The notes under the pieces are model-generated. The model saw nothing but the letters and a program-made list of their open reading frames with translations. It searched no databases and was not told the origin of the DNA. 34,188 nucleotides of DNA, from contig DAIDHD010000056.1 of assembly GCA_027459765.1 (NCBI GenBank), forward strand, positions 1 to 34,188, in the 5' to 3' direction. This stretch comes from Gammaproteobacteria bacterium. GTDB lineage: Bacteria > Pseudomonadota > Gammaproteobacteria > Steroidobacterales > Steroidobacteraceae. Positions 15,854-24,786 of this stretch are shown here, piece after piece (the first letter of the stretch is position 1; each line of letters begins with the position of its first letter). A program made the translations under genes and the position numbers.

Positions 15854-17518
15854 ATGGCTTTACATATTGAAACCTATAGGAATATGCTGCTTTGCAGTAT
15901 TCTTATGGTAAATGCAATTGGGCTAGGTGCATGTGGTGAGAAGGGCGCGCATACGTCTGCCGGCGACGGCTACCCCGCTAAGAGGACCGCAACCGATGAA
16001 CGTGTTCTTCGTCGCGGTCTGCCAGGAGAGCCGAGCACTCTGGATCCCCAAATCGCCGACGACGATTTCTCCTTTCAGGTCATCAGGGACCTATTTGAAG
16101 GATTAACGTCGGAGGATGAGGCAGGAAATCCGATCCCAGGCACCGCGATGTCTTGGTCCGTCGACTCGACGGGCACTACCTACGTTTTCCACCTTCGGGA
16201 AGATGCAAAGTGGTCCGACGGTACGCCTGTGACGGCCAACGACTTTGTCCTGGGCTTAAGGCGCGCGGTTGATCCGCACACCGCATCCGGGTCCTCAGAG
16301 CTATTGAAGGCTATAAAGAATGCTGGCGAAGTAATAGCGAGTCGCCGTTCGCCGGATCAACTTGGGGTCGAAGCCCTAGATGAAAGATCTTTACGCATCC
16401 AACTAGAACACCCGGCTCCTTACATCCTACAAATACTCGCCCAGCCAATCGCTGCACCGTTCTACTCTCGCGCGGTCGGCATTGCCCACGCTGGACAGCA
16501 ACGATCTGCCGTATCCAACGGCCCCTACGAATTGCGAAAACGAATAGCAGGGGCGTCGATTGATTTGACTAAGAACCCGTATTACTGGAACGCAAATAAT
16601 GTCGCGATCACGAACATTCGTTACGTCAATGAGGAATCGGAAAGTACGGAACTGCGCGAATATCTGGCGGATCAGCTTGATCTGACTTTTACAATTCCTG
16701 CGCCTGACTTACCTCACCTACAAGTAGACCACGCCTCAGAAATTCAGACTGGCCCTATTTTGTGGACGCTATACCTAGCTCTAAACCTTGCAAAAGCCCC
16801 GCTGCAAAAGCAACAAGACGTACGCCAGGCACTATCGATGGCGATCGACAGGGAAGCGATTGCGAGCAGCGTTATTAGCGGCGTAAGACCTGCGTACAGC
16901 TTCGTCGCACATGGCATGCCTAATTACGACCCTCCAGACTATGAGTGGTCAAAATGGCCCCGCGAGAGACAGTTGGTGTTTGCTCGTTCTTTAATGGAGA
17001 AGGTCGGATTCTCCAGCAAACATCCACTACATTTGCTTCTATATTTTAATAACGGCGAAGGAATAAGGCGCGTCATGCTCGCCGTCGCAGACAACTGGAA
17101 AACGAATTTGGGAGTGGACTGCGAACTAAAAAGTGATGAGTTTCGAGTATTTCTTGACGGCAGAAAGAATCGCACTGCTTGGGATGTAGCTCGACTTGGG
17201 TGGAGCGCCGATTACGAAGACCCTGCCAGCTTTCTAGAGAACTTTACCCCTGGCAGCCCGCAAAACGACTCGTCATACAACAGCGAAATTTTCGATAAGT
17301 ATTTGTCTATGGCTCGCGCAGAAGCCAACCCAGATGCCCGACTCCGCGATCTGCGGCGAGCTGAGGAAACGCTGTTGGGAGATTATGCGATCGTTCCCAT
17401 CTATTTTTATCAAGCTCGTCGTTTAGTTAAGAGTTATGTTGGTGGAGCTCGAATAACTCCTATGAACAGGACGTACTCGAAATATCTCTATTGGAAGGAG
17501 GGCCACACTCCTCAGTAA
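15854..17518 (+). CDS. OppA/DppA-type peptide-binding lipoprotein (SBP family 5)
   Basis: The 554-residue protein has a lipoprotein signal with the lipobox LGAC (Cys27), then a short linker and a full family-5 solute-binding fold. Typical segments are GEPSTLDPQIADDDFSFQVIRD, split as PSTLDPQ and RDLFEGL, then FHLREDAKWSDGTPVTANDF and LGLRRAVDP. RQALSMAIDREAI and a C-terminal IVPIYFYQARRLVK follow. It should bind oligopeptides at the periplasmic face of the inner membrane for an Opp/Dpp transporter. No permease or ATPase genes are nearby, so it is an orphan. Base composition is AT-rich like the rest of the island. ATG 15854 is used; ATG 15884 would leave a short signal lacking its basic start. 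Confidence 0.9.
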   Translation: MALHIETYRNMLLCSILMVNAIGLGACGEKGAHTSAGDGYPAKRTATDERVLRRGLPGEPSTLDPQIADDDFSFQVIRDLFEGLTSEDEAGNPIPGTAMSWSVDSTGTTYVFHLREDAKWSDGTPVTANDFVLGLRRAVDPHTASGSSELLKAIKNAGEVIASRRSPDQLGVEALDERSLRIQLEHPAPYILQILAQPIAAPFYSRAVGIAHAGQQRSAVSNGPYELRKRIAGASIDLTKNPYYWNANNVAITNIRYVNEESESTELREYLADQLDLTFTIPAPDLPHLQVDHASEIQTGPILWTLYLALNLAKAPLQKQQDVRQALSMAIDREAIASSVISGVRPAYSFVAHGMPNYDPPDYEWSKWPRERQLVFARSLMEKVGFSSKHPLHLLLYFNNGEGIRRVMLAVADNWKTNLGVDCELKSDEFRVFLDGRKNRTAWDVARLGWSADYEDPASFLENFTPGSPQNDSSYNSEIFDKYLSMARAEANPDARLRDLRRAEETLLGDYAIVPIYFYQARRLVKSYVGGARITPMNRTYSKYLYWKEGHTPQ

Positions 17519-17589
17519 ATGGGCAATTTATGTTTTAACGTGCCCCGCCACACGTAACGACCTACGCTACCGAAGCAACTAGGGGGAAG

Positions 17590-17614
17590 AAAAATACGCG
17601 CAAGCAATCGCGTA
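17590..17614 (-). terminator. Intrinsic terminator of the CLC gene
   Basis: Read on the minus strand just after the CLC stop codon (17619), TACGCG-attgcttg-CGCGTA forms a 6-bp GC-rich stem followed directly by TTTTT. Position and T-tract fit a rho-independent terminator. It lies in the gap shared with the convergent OppA-type gene. Confidence 0.6.
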
Positions 17615-17618
17615 CCTT

Positions 17619-19403
17619 TCACCCCTTGTGCGCGATCCGGTCCTGCAGCGCGAGGAGTACGTCGTGGCGCGCGACCTCGCCGAGCAGCGTCGGGTGCCAC
17701 TGCCCGGCTGCCACGGGCAGGACTTTGACGTTCTCTCGCAGGAATCCATCGAGCGCGGTCGTCAGGCTCATTTCCGGGGTCAAAGTGAACGGAACCGGCA
17801 CTCCGAGCGCGCCGACCTTCGCTTCAGGGTCGATCTCTCCCGCGCGCACCTTGCGCAGCAACGCACGCGGATCGAGGGTCGCCAGCAACTCCCGTCGCTG
17901 ATCGACCACATAAACGTTCTGCGCGGCGCGATTCGGCAGGGTTTCCAGCATGTCGCGCACCGAGGTGTTCTCATTGATCACGGCAGCAGCGGGCTTGACC
18001 AGCGGTGCGACCGTGCGCAAGTGCCAGTCCGCGCCACGCCCGCCCTGTTGTTGCGGCTGCAGAGCGTCGTGGTACACGGAGCGGCCGCGACGGTAGGCCT
18101 TCGCCGTGTATAGCGCGGTGACGCACGCCAGCATGAGCGGCAACACCACGTCGTAGTCGAGCGTCATCTCGAAGATCATCAGAATCGAGGTGAGCGGCGC
18201 GTGCGTGGTGGCGGCGAGAAAGCTGCCCATGCCGACCAGCGCGTACGCACCGGGCGACGAGCCGGCGGCAGGCCAACCCCAGTGGATCAGTGCGTTGGCG
18301 AGCGCGCCGATGGCGGCGCCGATGAACAGCGTCGGGGTGAAGATACCGCCGACCGCGCCGGATCCGACCGTGGCCGTGGTGCTCACCACCTTGGAGGCGA
18401 AAACGCCCAACAGCAGCCAGCCGGTGAGTTGTCCGTTGAGGATGTCGCCGACGACGCTGTAGCCGTTGCCCCACACCTCGGGATAGAACAACGAGAGGAG
18501 CCCCACCACCAGGCCGCCGAGGCCCAAGCGCATGTACACCGGTACGGCGATAGCTTCGAAACGACGCTTGGTCCACTCGAGCACGCCGAGGAAGGGCGGC
18601 GCGAGGTGTCCAGCCACCACTCCCAGGATTCCGTAGGGGACCAGTTCCCAGTTGCTGCCGAACTCCACGTGCGGCACGGCGAATACCGGACCGTAGCCGA
18701 GGAACCGGTGGATTGTCACGTTCGCCGTCACCGAGGCGACGAGCAGCGGACCGAAGCTCTCCATCGCGATCGACCCCATGACGATCTCGGCGACGAACAG
18801 TGCCCCGGCGATGGGTGCGTTGTAGGCCGCCGCGATACCCGCGGCGGCGCCGCATGCCACCAGCAGGCGACGACGCGACACCGGGGCGCGAGATACCAAT
18901 CCGAGCTTGGAGCCGATGAGCGCCGCGAGCTGCACCATCGGACCCTCGCGGCCGATCGAGCCGCCCGAACCGATGGTGAACAGCGACGACAGGCTGCGCA
19001 GCAGCGACGGCCGCGCCGCGATGGCGCCGTCGCCGACCACGATGGCCTCCATGTAGTCGACGGCTCCGCGGCGGTCGATGAGCCGCGCCCCGAATTGCAT
19101 GACGAGGCCAGCCAGTACGCCGCCGATCACCGGCGCGACCACCCGGTGCCAGCCCTGCAACTCGCTCGCCGTCTGCACGAGGCCGCTGGTCTCGCCCGTG
19201 AGCAAGTGCTGCACCATCCGGATCCCGATCCGGAATGCGACGCTCGCGAGTGCGCCGGCGAGACCCGTGATGGCCGCCCAGAACACGAGCCCGGTGAGTT
19301 CCTCGTGACCGAGCAGCAACAGACGCGCGCGCGTCAGCCACCGGATGGGTCTTGCCGCCATCTCGGTGAGTCGGTTCGTCACCTGCAGTACTTCGGGCGT
19401 CAT
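17619..19403 (-). CDS. clcB: ClcB-like CLC chloride channel/transporter with CBS domains
   Basis: The 594-residue inner-membrane protein is a CLC core (about 35-445) plus a cytosolic CBS pair (about 470-590). The gating motif SGGSIGREGPMVQ carries the external glutamate. ACGAAAGIAAAYNAPIAGAL and GGIFTPTLFIGAAIG are CLC signatures. The segments VDYMEAI and LLSLFYPEVWGNGYS resemble E. coli ClcB, which is linked to acid resistance by charge shunting. The internal proton glutamate of CLC-ec1 (second Glu of FIIEEM) is replaced by Ile in FVAEIVMG, as ClcB-type proteins also lack it, so channel-like or altered coupling is possible. ATG at 19403. An intrinsic terminator follows. Confidence 0.9.
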   Translation of the reverse strand: MTPEVLQVTNRLTEMAARPIRWLTRARLLLLGHEELTGLVFWAAITGLAGALASVAFRIGIRMVQHLLTGETSGLVQTASELQGWHRVVAPVIGGVLAGLVMQFGARLIDRRGAVDYMEAIVVGDGAIAARPSLLRSLSSLFTIGSGGSIGREGPMVQLAALIGSKLGLVSRAPVSRRRLLVACGAAAGIAAAYNAPIAGALFVAEIVMGSIAMESFGPLLVASVTANVTIHRFLGYGPVFAVPHVEFGSNWELVPYGILGVVAGHLAPPFLGVLEWTKRRFEAIAVPVYMRLGLGGLVVGLLSLFYPEVWGNGYSVVGDILNGQLTGWLLLGVFASKVVSTTATVGSGAVGGIFTPTLFIGAAIGALANALIHWGWPAAGSSPGAYALVGMGSFLAATTHAPLTSILMIFEMTLDYDVVLPLMLACVTALYTAKAYRRGRSVYHDALQPQQQGGRGADWHLRTVAPLVKPAAAVINENTSVRDMLETLPNRAAQNVYVVDQRRELLATLDPRALLRKVRAGEIDPEAKVGALGVPVPFTLTPEMSLTTALDGFLRENVKVLPVAAGQWHPTLLGEVARHDVLLALQDRIAHKG

Positions 19404-19543
19404 GGCGGGACTCGCGCTGTCACCGGATTGTCATACAGCTGCCCATCTCGATCAATTGAGAACCATGCACCTGCGCGTTGCGGCGCGGGTGCCGATACTC
19501 GCGTGGTCCAGCCACGAAACCGCGGTGGAGCGCCTAAGCTTAC

Positions 19544-21376
19544 GTGATCGATTTCGAACCGCAATCGGATCTCGACGACGTCGCCTCGCTGTTGAAGGAC
19601 GGCGCGCTCAGCGCCCTCTTCCAGCCGATACTCGACGTCGCCAGCTGTACCGTGCTCGGTCACGAGGGACTCATCCGCGGTCCGCTCGAGCACGGCCTGC
19701 ACCTGCCCACGGCCCTGTTCAGGGCGGCGTCGGCGGCCGGCCTATCCCAACGCCTCGAGTTCCACGCCGCCGAGACGATCTTCGCCGCGCACACCCGCTC
19801 GGGCGCGTCCGGCCTCTTGTTCGTCAACTACTCCGCCCAGGCCATTGCCCGGCTCGCTGCCACCGACGGCGGTGCCATGTTCCGTGCCACGCTCGCGCGG
19901 CTGGGAGTCGCCGCCCGTACCCTGGTGGTCGAGATCACCGAGCACGAGCGCGTACAGGATCACGCGGCGCTCGACGAATCCATCCGCGCGCTGCGCAGTC
20001 TCGGCGTCGCGGTCGCGCTCGACGACTTCGGCGACGGTCGATCGAGCCTGCGATTGTGGGCCGAGCTCGAGCCCGAATACGTCAAGATCGATCGCTATTT
20101 CTGTCACGGCATCCACGCCGACGGCAAGAAGGTGCAGACCGTCAAGGCAATGCTGCGCCTCGCCGAGGATTTCGGCAGCCGGGTCATCGCCGAGGGCATC
20201 GAGGACGCCTCGGACCTGCGCGTGGTGCGCGACCTCGGCGTCCCGCTGATCCAGGGATGGGCGATCGGACGCCCCGTCGCCGCCCCCACCGCGAACGTCC
20301 CGGCCTCGGTCGAAGCGGTGCTCGCGGCACGCGACATCGCGGTATTCCCGCAGCTCAGGCGAAGCTTCCGGTACTCCTCCAAGGCTGCCCAACTGCTGAT
20401 CCCCGCGCCCGCCGTGAACGCGACCAGCAACAATCAGAAGCTCCTGGAGCTTTTCCAGCAGCATCCGCAGTTGCATGCGCTTGCCGTGGTCGAGGACGAC
20501 CGCCCGGTGGGACTGATCAATCGGCGCCGCTTCACGGACAAGTACCTGCTGCCCTACTACCCGGAACTGTACGGCCGCAAGAGCTGCACGCTGTTCATGG
20601 ATCGCGATCCGGTGCTGATCGAGGTGAGCCGCCCGATCGAGGATCTCGTGCACGTCCTCACCTCCGACGATCAGCGCTACTTGAGCGACGGCTACGTGCT
20701 GGTGGACGCGGGCCGCTACGTCGGCATCGGCACCGCCGAGCAACTCGTTCGCTCCGTCACCGAACTACGGATCGAGGCCGCCCGGCACGCCAATCCGCTG
20801 ACGTTCCTGCCGGGCAACATCCCGATCAGCGAGCACATCCGCCGGCTGCTGTCGGGCGGCGTCGAGTTCGGCGCCACGTACTGCGATCTGAATCACTTCA
20901 AGCCGTTCAACGACCAGTTCGGCTACTGGCAGGGTGACCGGATGATCCGCCTGCTCGCGAGCATCATCGTCGCCGAGTGCGATCCGCAACGCGACTTCGC
21001 CGGCCACGTGGGCGGCGACGATTTCGTGGTTCTGTTCCAGAGCGGCGACTGGCGCGCGCGGTGCCTGCGCATGATCGAGCGCTTCAACGGCGCGGCGCTC
21101 GGGCTGTTCGACGCCGAGACGCGCGCGCGGGGGTACCTGCTCGCGGAGGATCGGCAGGGCAATCCCGCCCGCTTTCCGCTCACCACCCTGTCCATCGGTG
21201 CGGTTCACGTGCGGCCGGGCGCGTTCGAAGCGCCCGAAGAGGTCGCCTCCGCGGCGGCGGCGGCCAAACACCACGCCAAACGTCACAGCGAGGGCTTCCA
21301 CGTCCGCGGCGTCCTCGATGCGAGCGCCGCGCGAGTCACGGAATCGTCACACGAGTTGCTGACAATGCGCGCGTGA
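19544..21376 (+). CDS. EAL-CBS-GGDEF cyclic di-GMP turnover protein
   Basis: The 610-residue cytosolic protein has an N-terminal EAL phosphodiesterase domain (about 15-250), a CBS-type region (about 268-440) and a C-terminal GGDEF domain (about 450-590). In the EAL domain the motif is EGL (Glu41). Asn95 (FVNYS), Glu130/133 (VEITE), Asp160-161 (LDDFGDG), Lys181, Glu217 and Gln237 are present, so activity is plausible. The GGDEF motif is GGDDF (490-494) with CDLNHFKPFNDQFGYWQGD intact; no I-site RxxD precedes it. The order EAL before GGDEF is the reverse of the common tandem. Translation starts at GTG 19544. The divergent CLC gene is 140 bp away; the glycosyltransferase follows after 49 bp. Confidence 0.9.
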   Translation: MIDFEPQSDLDDVASLLKDGALSALFQPILDVASCTVLGHEGLIRGPLEHGLHLPTALFRAASAAGLSQRLEFHAAETIFAAHTRSGASGLLFVNYSAQAIARLAATDGGAMFRATLARLGVAARTLVVEITEHERVQDHAALDESIRALRSLGVAVALDDFGDGRSSLRLWAELEPEYVKIDRYFCHGIHADGKKVQTVKAMLRLAEDFGSRVIAEGIEDASDLRVVRDLGVPLIQGWAIGRPVAAPTANVPASVEAVLAARDIAVFPQLRRSFRYSSKAAQLLIPAPAVNATSNNQKLLELFQQHPQLHALAVVEDDRPVGLINRRRFTDKYLLPYYPELYGRKSCTLFMDRDPVLIEVSRPIEDLVHVLTSDDQRYLSDGYVLVDAGRYVGIGTAEQLVRSVTELRIEAARHANPLTFLPGNIPISEHIRRLLSGGVEFGATYCDLNHFKPFNDQFGYWQGDRMIRLLASIIVAECDPQRDFAGHVGGDDFVVLFQSGDWRARCLRMIERFNGAALGLFDAETRARGYLLAEDRQGNPARFPLTTLSIGAVHVRPGAFEAPEEVASAAAAAKHHAKRHSEGFHVRGVLDASAARVTESSHELLTMRA

Positions 21377-21425
21377 CAGGCATCGTCGTTCCTTCGGGAG
21401 CCACGCGCGAGCGGGCTCGCGCACC

Positions 21426-22595
21426 GTGACCACCATCGACCTCGTCTATTTCAACGCGGGCGGCGGGCACCGCTCGGCGGCCATCGCGCTCGAAACCGTG
21501 ATCCGCGACCAAGGCAGGCCCTGGACGGTGCGGCCGGTCAACTTGATGTCCATCCTCGATCCCAAGGACGTGTTTCGCAAGACCACGGGCATGAAGCCCG
21601 AGGATCTCTACAACACGCGTCTTGCGCGTGGTTGGAGCCTGGGCCTCGCGCAGGAGCTCAAGCTCCTGCAGGCGCTTATTCGCCTGGGCCACACGACCAT
21701 GGCCCGGCGCCTGCGCCGCCACTGGCGCCGTAGTCGTCCAGACATGGTCGTGTCCCTGGTGCCGAACTTCAACCGACCGATGTACGAAGGCTTCACGGGC
21801 GCGCGCCCGGGCGCTCCCTACGTCACCGTTCTCACGGATTTCGCGGATTACCCGCCGCACTTCTGGATCGAACCGCGACAGGCGCAGCACTTCGTTTGCG
21901 GCACGCCGCGCGCCGTGGCCCAGGCGCGCGCCGCGGGCTACGGCGCCGAGTACGTGCACGCCACCTCCGGCATGATCATCCGCCCGGACTTCTATCGCCC
22001 CTGGCCGCACGATCGGCGCGCGGAGCGGGCCCGCGTCGGCCTCGATCCTGACCGCCCCACCGGGCTCGTGATGTTCGGCGGACACGGGTCGCGCGTGATG
22101 CGCAGCATCGCCAAGCGCCTCGACGATCAGCAACTGATCTTCATCTGCGGCCACAACGCGGCGCTCGCCGAGCGCCTCGCGGCGATGCCGGCGCGCGCTC
22201 CCCGACTCGTGCTGGGCTTCACGCCGGACATACGTCACTACATGCAGCTCGCCGACTTCTTCATCGGCAAGCCCGGGCCCGGGAGCGTGAGCGAGGCGGT
22301 GCAGCAGCGCCTGCCGGTGATCGTGGTGCTGAACCGCTGGACCATGCCCCAGGAGCGCTACAACCCGGAGTGGATCCGCGAGAACGGCGTCGGCGTCGTA
22401 CTCGACTCGTACGCCGACGTTCGCGAGGGTGTCGCCGAACTGGTCGAGCGTCTGCCGGAGCTGCGCGCGCGTCTGGCCAGCATCGAGAATCGCGCGGTGT
22501 TCGAGATCCCGGACATCCTGGAGCGGATCCTCGCATCCACGCGCGGCGAATTGCGGCAGATGTCGGAGGAGGGCATCATGCGCAGCGTCGCATGA
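21426..22595 (+). CDS. MGDG synthase-type (GT28) glycosyltransferase
   Basis: The 389-residue protein opens with IDLVYFNAGGGHRSAAIALE, the GGGH acceptor-side motif of the MGDG-synthase/MurG family. The C-terminal half has VMFGGHGS, FICGHNAALAERL and the nucleotide-sugar binding segment FIGKPGPGSVSEAVQQRLPV. It probably transfers a sugar to a lipid or other envelope acceptor; the exact substrates cannot be read. Two-domain GT-B length is normal. The start is GTG 21426. The stop overlaps the marC-like ATG (ATGA), so the two are translationally coupled. It lies 49 bp after the EAL-GGDEF gene, which suggests an operon under c-di-GMP-related control. Confidence 0.88.
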   Translation: MTTIDLVYFNAGGGHRSAAIALETVIRDQGRPWTVRPVNLMSILDPKDVFRKTTGMKPEDLYNTRLARGWSLGLAQELKLLQALIRLGHTTMARRLRRHWRRSRPDMVVSLVPNFNRPMYEGFTGARPGAPYVTVLTDFADYPPHFWIEPRQAQHFVCGTPRAVAQARAAGYGAEYVHATSGMIIRPDFYRPWPHDRRAERARVGLDPDRPTGLVMFGGHGSRVMRSIAKRLDDQQLIFICGHNAALAERLAAMPARAPRLVLGFTPDIRHYMQLADFFIGKPGPGSVSEAVQQRLPVIVVLNRWTMPQERYNPEWIRENGVGVVLDSYADVREGVAELVERLPELRARLASIENRAVFEIPDILERILASTRGELRQMSEEGIMRSVA

Positions 22596-23263
22596 AAACC
22601 TTCCTGCTCGCCTTCGGCGCCCTGATCTCCATCGTCAACCCCCTGTCGGGGGCCTTCATCTTCTTCGGTGCGACCCGCGAACTCGACCGGCGAGTGCGCG
22701 CCCAGGTGTCGCGCTGGGTCGCGATTTACGCGTTCTGCATCTGCGCGGCGTCGCTCTACGTCGGTGCCTACGTGCTGCTGTTCTTCGGCATCTCGATTCC
22801 GGTGCTGCGCGTGGCTGGCGGCATCATCGTCGCCATGTCGGGCTGGCGCATGTTGAGCGAGCCGGACGCCACCGAACAGCGCCGCAGCGAGACGCCGAAT
22901 CCGCGCTCGGTCGACGTCTCGCCGAGCCGCCTCGCCTTCTACCCCCTGACCATGCCGCTCACCACCGGCCCGGGCACGATCTCGGTGGCGATCTCCCTGG
23001 GTGCCGGGCGACCGAGCGGATTTCATGCCCCGCTGCTCGAATTCTTCGTCGAGACGCTGGCGGCGGTGGCGCTGCTCGCGCTCTCGGTCTACGTCTTCTA
23101 CCGCAACTCCGCGCGCCTCGCCGATCTCGTCGGCCCCACCGGCACGAGCATCGTCGTGCGACTGTCGGCGTTTCTTCTCTTCTGCATCGGCATCCAGGTG
23201 CTCTGGAACGGCGCCTCGGAACTGCTCGGCACCCTGCCGCTGGGCAGCGTCGGAACCAGCTGA
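22592..23263 (+). CDS. MarC family integral membrane protein
   Basis: The 223-residue protein has about six transmembrane helices. The N-terminal FGALISIVNPLSGAFIFFGA and the middle segment FYPLTMPLTTGPGTISVAISLGA (TMPLTTGPGTIS) are the MarC/UPF0056 hallmarks. The last helix is FLLFCIGIQVLWNGASELL. MarC proteins are inner-membrane proteins of unknown transport role; the early link to antibiotic resistance was not upheld. ATG 22592 overlaps the glycosyltransferase stop. Only 18 bp separate its stop from that of the convergent hydrolase gene. Confidence 0.92.
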   Translation: MKTFLLAFGALISIVNPLSGAFIFFGATRELDRRVRAQVSRWVAIYAFCICAASLYVGAYVLLFFGISIPVLRVAGGIIVAMSGWRMLSEPDATEQRRSETPNPRSVDVSPSRLAFYPLTMPLTTGPGTISVAISLGAGRPSGFHAPLLEFFVETLAAVALLALSVYVFYRNSARLADLVGPTGTSIVVRLSAFLLFCIGIQVLWNGASELLGTLPLGSVGTS

Positions 23264-23281
23264 CCCCGAGCGCTCCGCGGC

Positions 23282-24295
23282 TTAAGAGCCCGAGTGGTAC
23301 AGGACGTCGATGAACGCCTGCGCGCGGCTCGGATCCTTCGGGTCGCCCCAGCGTTCGACCCACGGCGCCAGCACGTTCTCCCGCTTCATCTGCTCGAGGC
23401 TCTTGCCGGCGCGGCGCGCCTTGGCCACCGCGGCCGAGGTTTGCTCCAACATCCGCGTGTACGCGGCGAGGTCGGCGATGCTCGACAGGTCGCCGTGTCC
23501 AGGGATGATCTGCATGTCGTCGGGAATCCCGGCGAGCACCGCGCGGCAGGCCTTGATCATGCCCGCCACGCTGCCGCCGGCCTTCAGGTCGATGAGCGGA
23601 AAGCCATAGCGAACGAAGATGTCGCCCATGTGCACGACGTGTGCGTTCTTCAGGAACACCACCGTGTCGCCGTCGGTGTGCGCCGCCGGAAAGTGCACCA
23701 ACAGCACCTCCTCGCCGTCCATCCGCAGCGTCATCTGATGGTCGTAGGTGAGTGTGGGCAGCGCCTGCGGCTTCGCCGCCGCCTGATGCACCCTGAGTTT
23801 GCCGCCGTCGCTGATGACGCCGCCGCTCGCGAGCCGTGCGCGCAGCGGATCCGCCGCCACCACCACCGCACCGAGCGCCGCAAAGGCGGCATTCGCGTCG
23901 GTGTGGTCGAAGTGATAGTGCGTGTCGATCAGATAGCGCAGCGGCTTGTCGCCCGACGGCAGGCCGTGCACCGCGGCCTCGATCTTCGGCGCCAGCGCCG
24001 CGAACTCGCCGTCGACGAGCAGCGTGCCGTCCGCCCCGGTGAGTGCGAGCACGTTGCCGCCGACGCCCTGCAGAAGCGCCACTCCGTCACCGATCGGAGT
24101 GACCCTCACGTTGGCCTTGTCGAGCGGCGGATAGTACTTGGCGAGGAACGCATCCTCCTCGAGTACCGGCGGCTCGGCCGCCGGTGCGGCAGCCGCGGCG
24201 GCGCGGGCGGCGACCACCGGCAGGAGAGCCAAGGCGAGCAGGGGGAGAGCCGCGCGCCCGCGCGCGCGCCACGAGTGTCGATACGTGATGGTCAT
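23282..24295 (-). CDS. Secreted MBL-fold metallo-hydrolase
   Basis: The 337-residue precursor has a signal peptide (about 1-38, rich in Ala/Leu). The mature part carries the zinc motif THYHFDHTDAN (His126, His128, Asp130, His131), a further His in FPAAHTDGDTV, an Asp in HMGDIFVRYG and a His in IIPGHGDL. A complete dinuclear zinc site is therefore expected. It resembles periplasmic MBL-fold hydrolases of unknown substrate more than true beta-lactamases, and resistance should not be assumed. ATG at 24295. It lies 40 bp downstream of a single-domain response regulator on the same strand. Confidence 0.88.
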   Translation of the reverse strand: MTITYRHSWRARGRAALPLLALALLPVVAARAAAAAAPAAEPPVLEEDAFLAKYYPPLDKANVRVTPIGDGVALLQGVGGNVLALTGADGTLLVDGEFAALAPKIEAAVHGLPSGDKPLRYLIDTHYHFDHTDANAAFAALGAVVVAADPLRARLASGGVISDGGKLRVHQAAAKPQALPTLTYDHQMTLRMDGEEVLLVHFPAAHTDGDTVVFLKNAHVVHMGDIFVRYGFPLIDLKAGGSVAGMIKACRAVLAGIPDDMQIIPGHGDLSSIADLAAYTRMLEQTSAAVAKARRAGKSLEQMKRENVLAPWVERWGDPKDPSRAQAFIDVLYHSGS

Positions 24296-24335
24296 GGTCG
24301 ATGCGATCTCTTGCGTAACAGCGATGGACGGCAGA

Positions 24336-24707
24336 TCAGGCGCGGGCCAGGGCCGCGCGAATCGCGCTCTCCAGGTCCTCGCCGGTGTAGGGCTTGTAGA
24401 GCACGGGGAAGCCGCCCGTGTCGACGTTGGGGTTGCCGGTCTGCAGCAGCACGCGAATCCCGGGCCGGTTTTCGCTCACCCAGCGCGCGAGATCGAGTCC
24501 GTGGATGGAACCCGGCATGCGCACGTCGGTGAACACCAGATCCACTTCCAACCCCTCGATGAGCCGCTGACGGGCGACGTCGGCGCTCTCCGCGGTGCTG
24601 ACCTGAAAGCCCATTCCGCTCAACGAGCGCGCCACGACGGTGCGCAGTTGCGCGTGATCCTCGATCACCAGAATGCTCGGCGCCGGCGGCGTCGCGGTGG
24701 CGTTCAT
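24336..24707 (-). CDS. Single-domain response regulator (CheY-like)
   Basis: The 123-residue protein is a lone receiver domain. The acidic pocket (ILVIEDH), the phospho-acceptor Asp (LVFTDVRMPGSIHG) and the switch Lys (VLYKPYTGEDL) are present. No output domain is attached, so it must act by protein contact or as a phosphate sink. No kinase gene lies next to it. The secreted MBL hydrolase follows after 40 bp and may be co-transcribed. Confidence 0.92.
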   Translation of the reverse strand: MNATATPPAPSILVIEDHAQLRTVVARSLSGMGFQVSTAESADVARQRLIEGLEVDLVFTDVRMPGSIHGLDLARWVSENRPGIRVLLQTGNPNVDTGGFPVLYKPYTGEDLESAIRAALARA

Positions 24708-24786
24708 GGCAAGCCAACCTCGTGGGGAGTGTGATCCTGTGCTGTTCTTGGGCTTCCTGCGTTGGGGCGCAAGTCTAGCACGAGGC

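Larger units (their letters stand above)
11640..17590. other. AT-richer genomic island
   Basis: From the right part of the kinase upstream region to the terminator of the CLC gene, base composition is clearly lower in GC. Codon usage also changes: AAA, AAT, ATA, TTA and TTT are common here and rare in the flanks. The genes are unrelated to the flanking signalling and transport genes, and three belong to one family. No integrase, transposase, tRNA or direct-repeat border was found, so the mechanism of acquisition is unknown. Borders are approximate. Confidence 0.65.

Noticed and set aside
23282..24295. MBL-fold protein as a beta-lactamase resistance gene
   Set aside because: The zinc motif is shared by many hydrolases, and the surrounding segments do not match a lactamase subclass that I can recognise.
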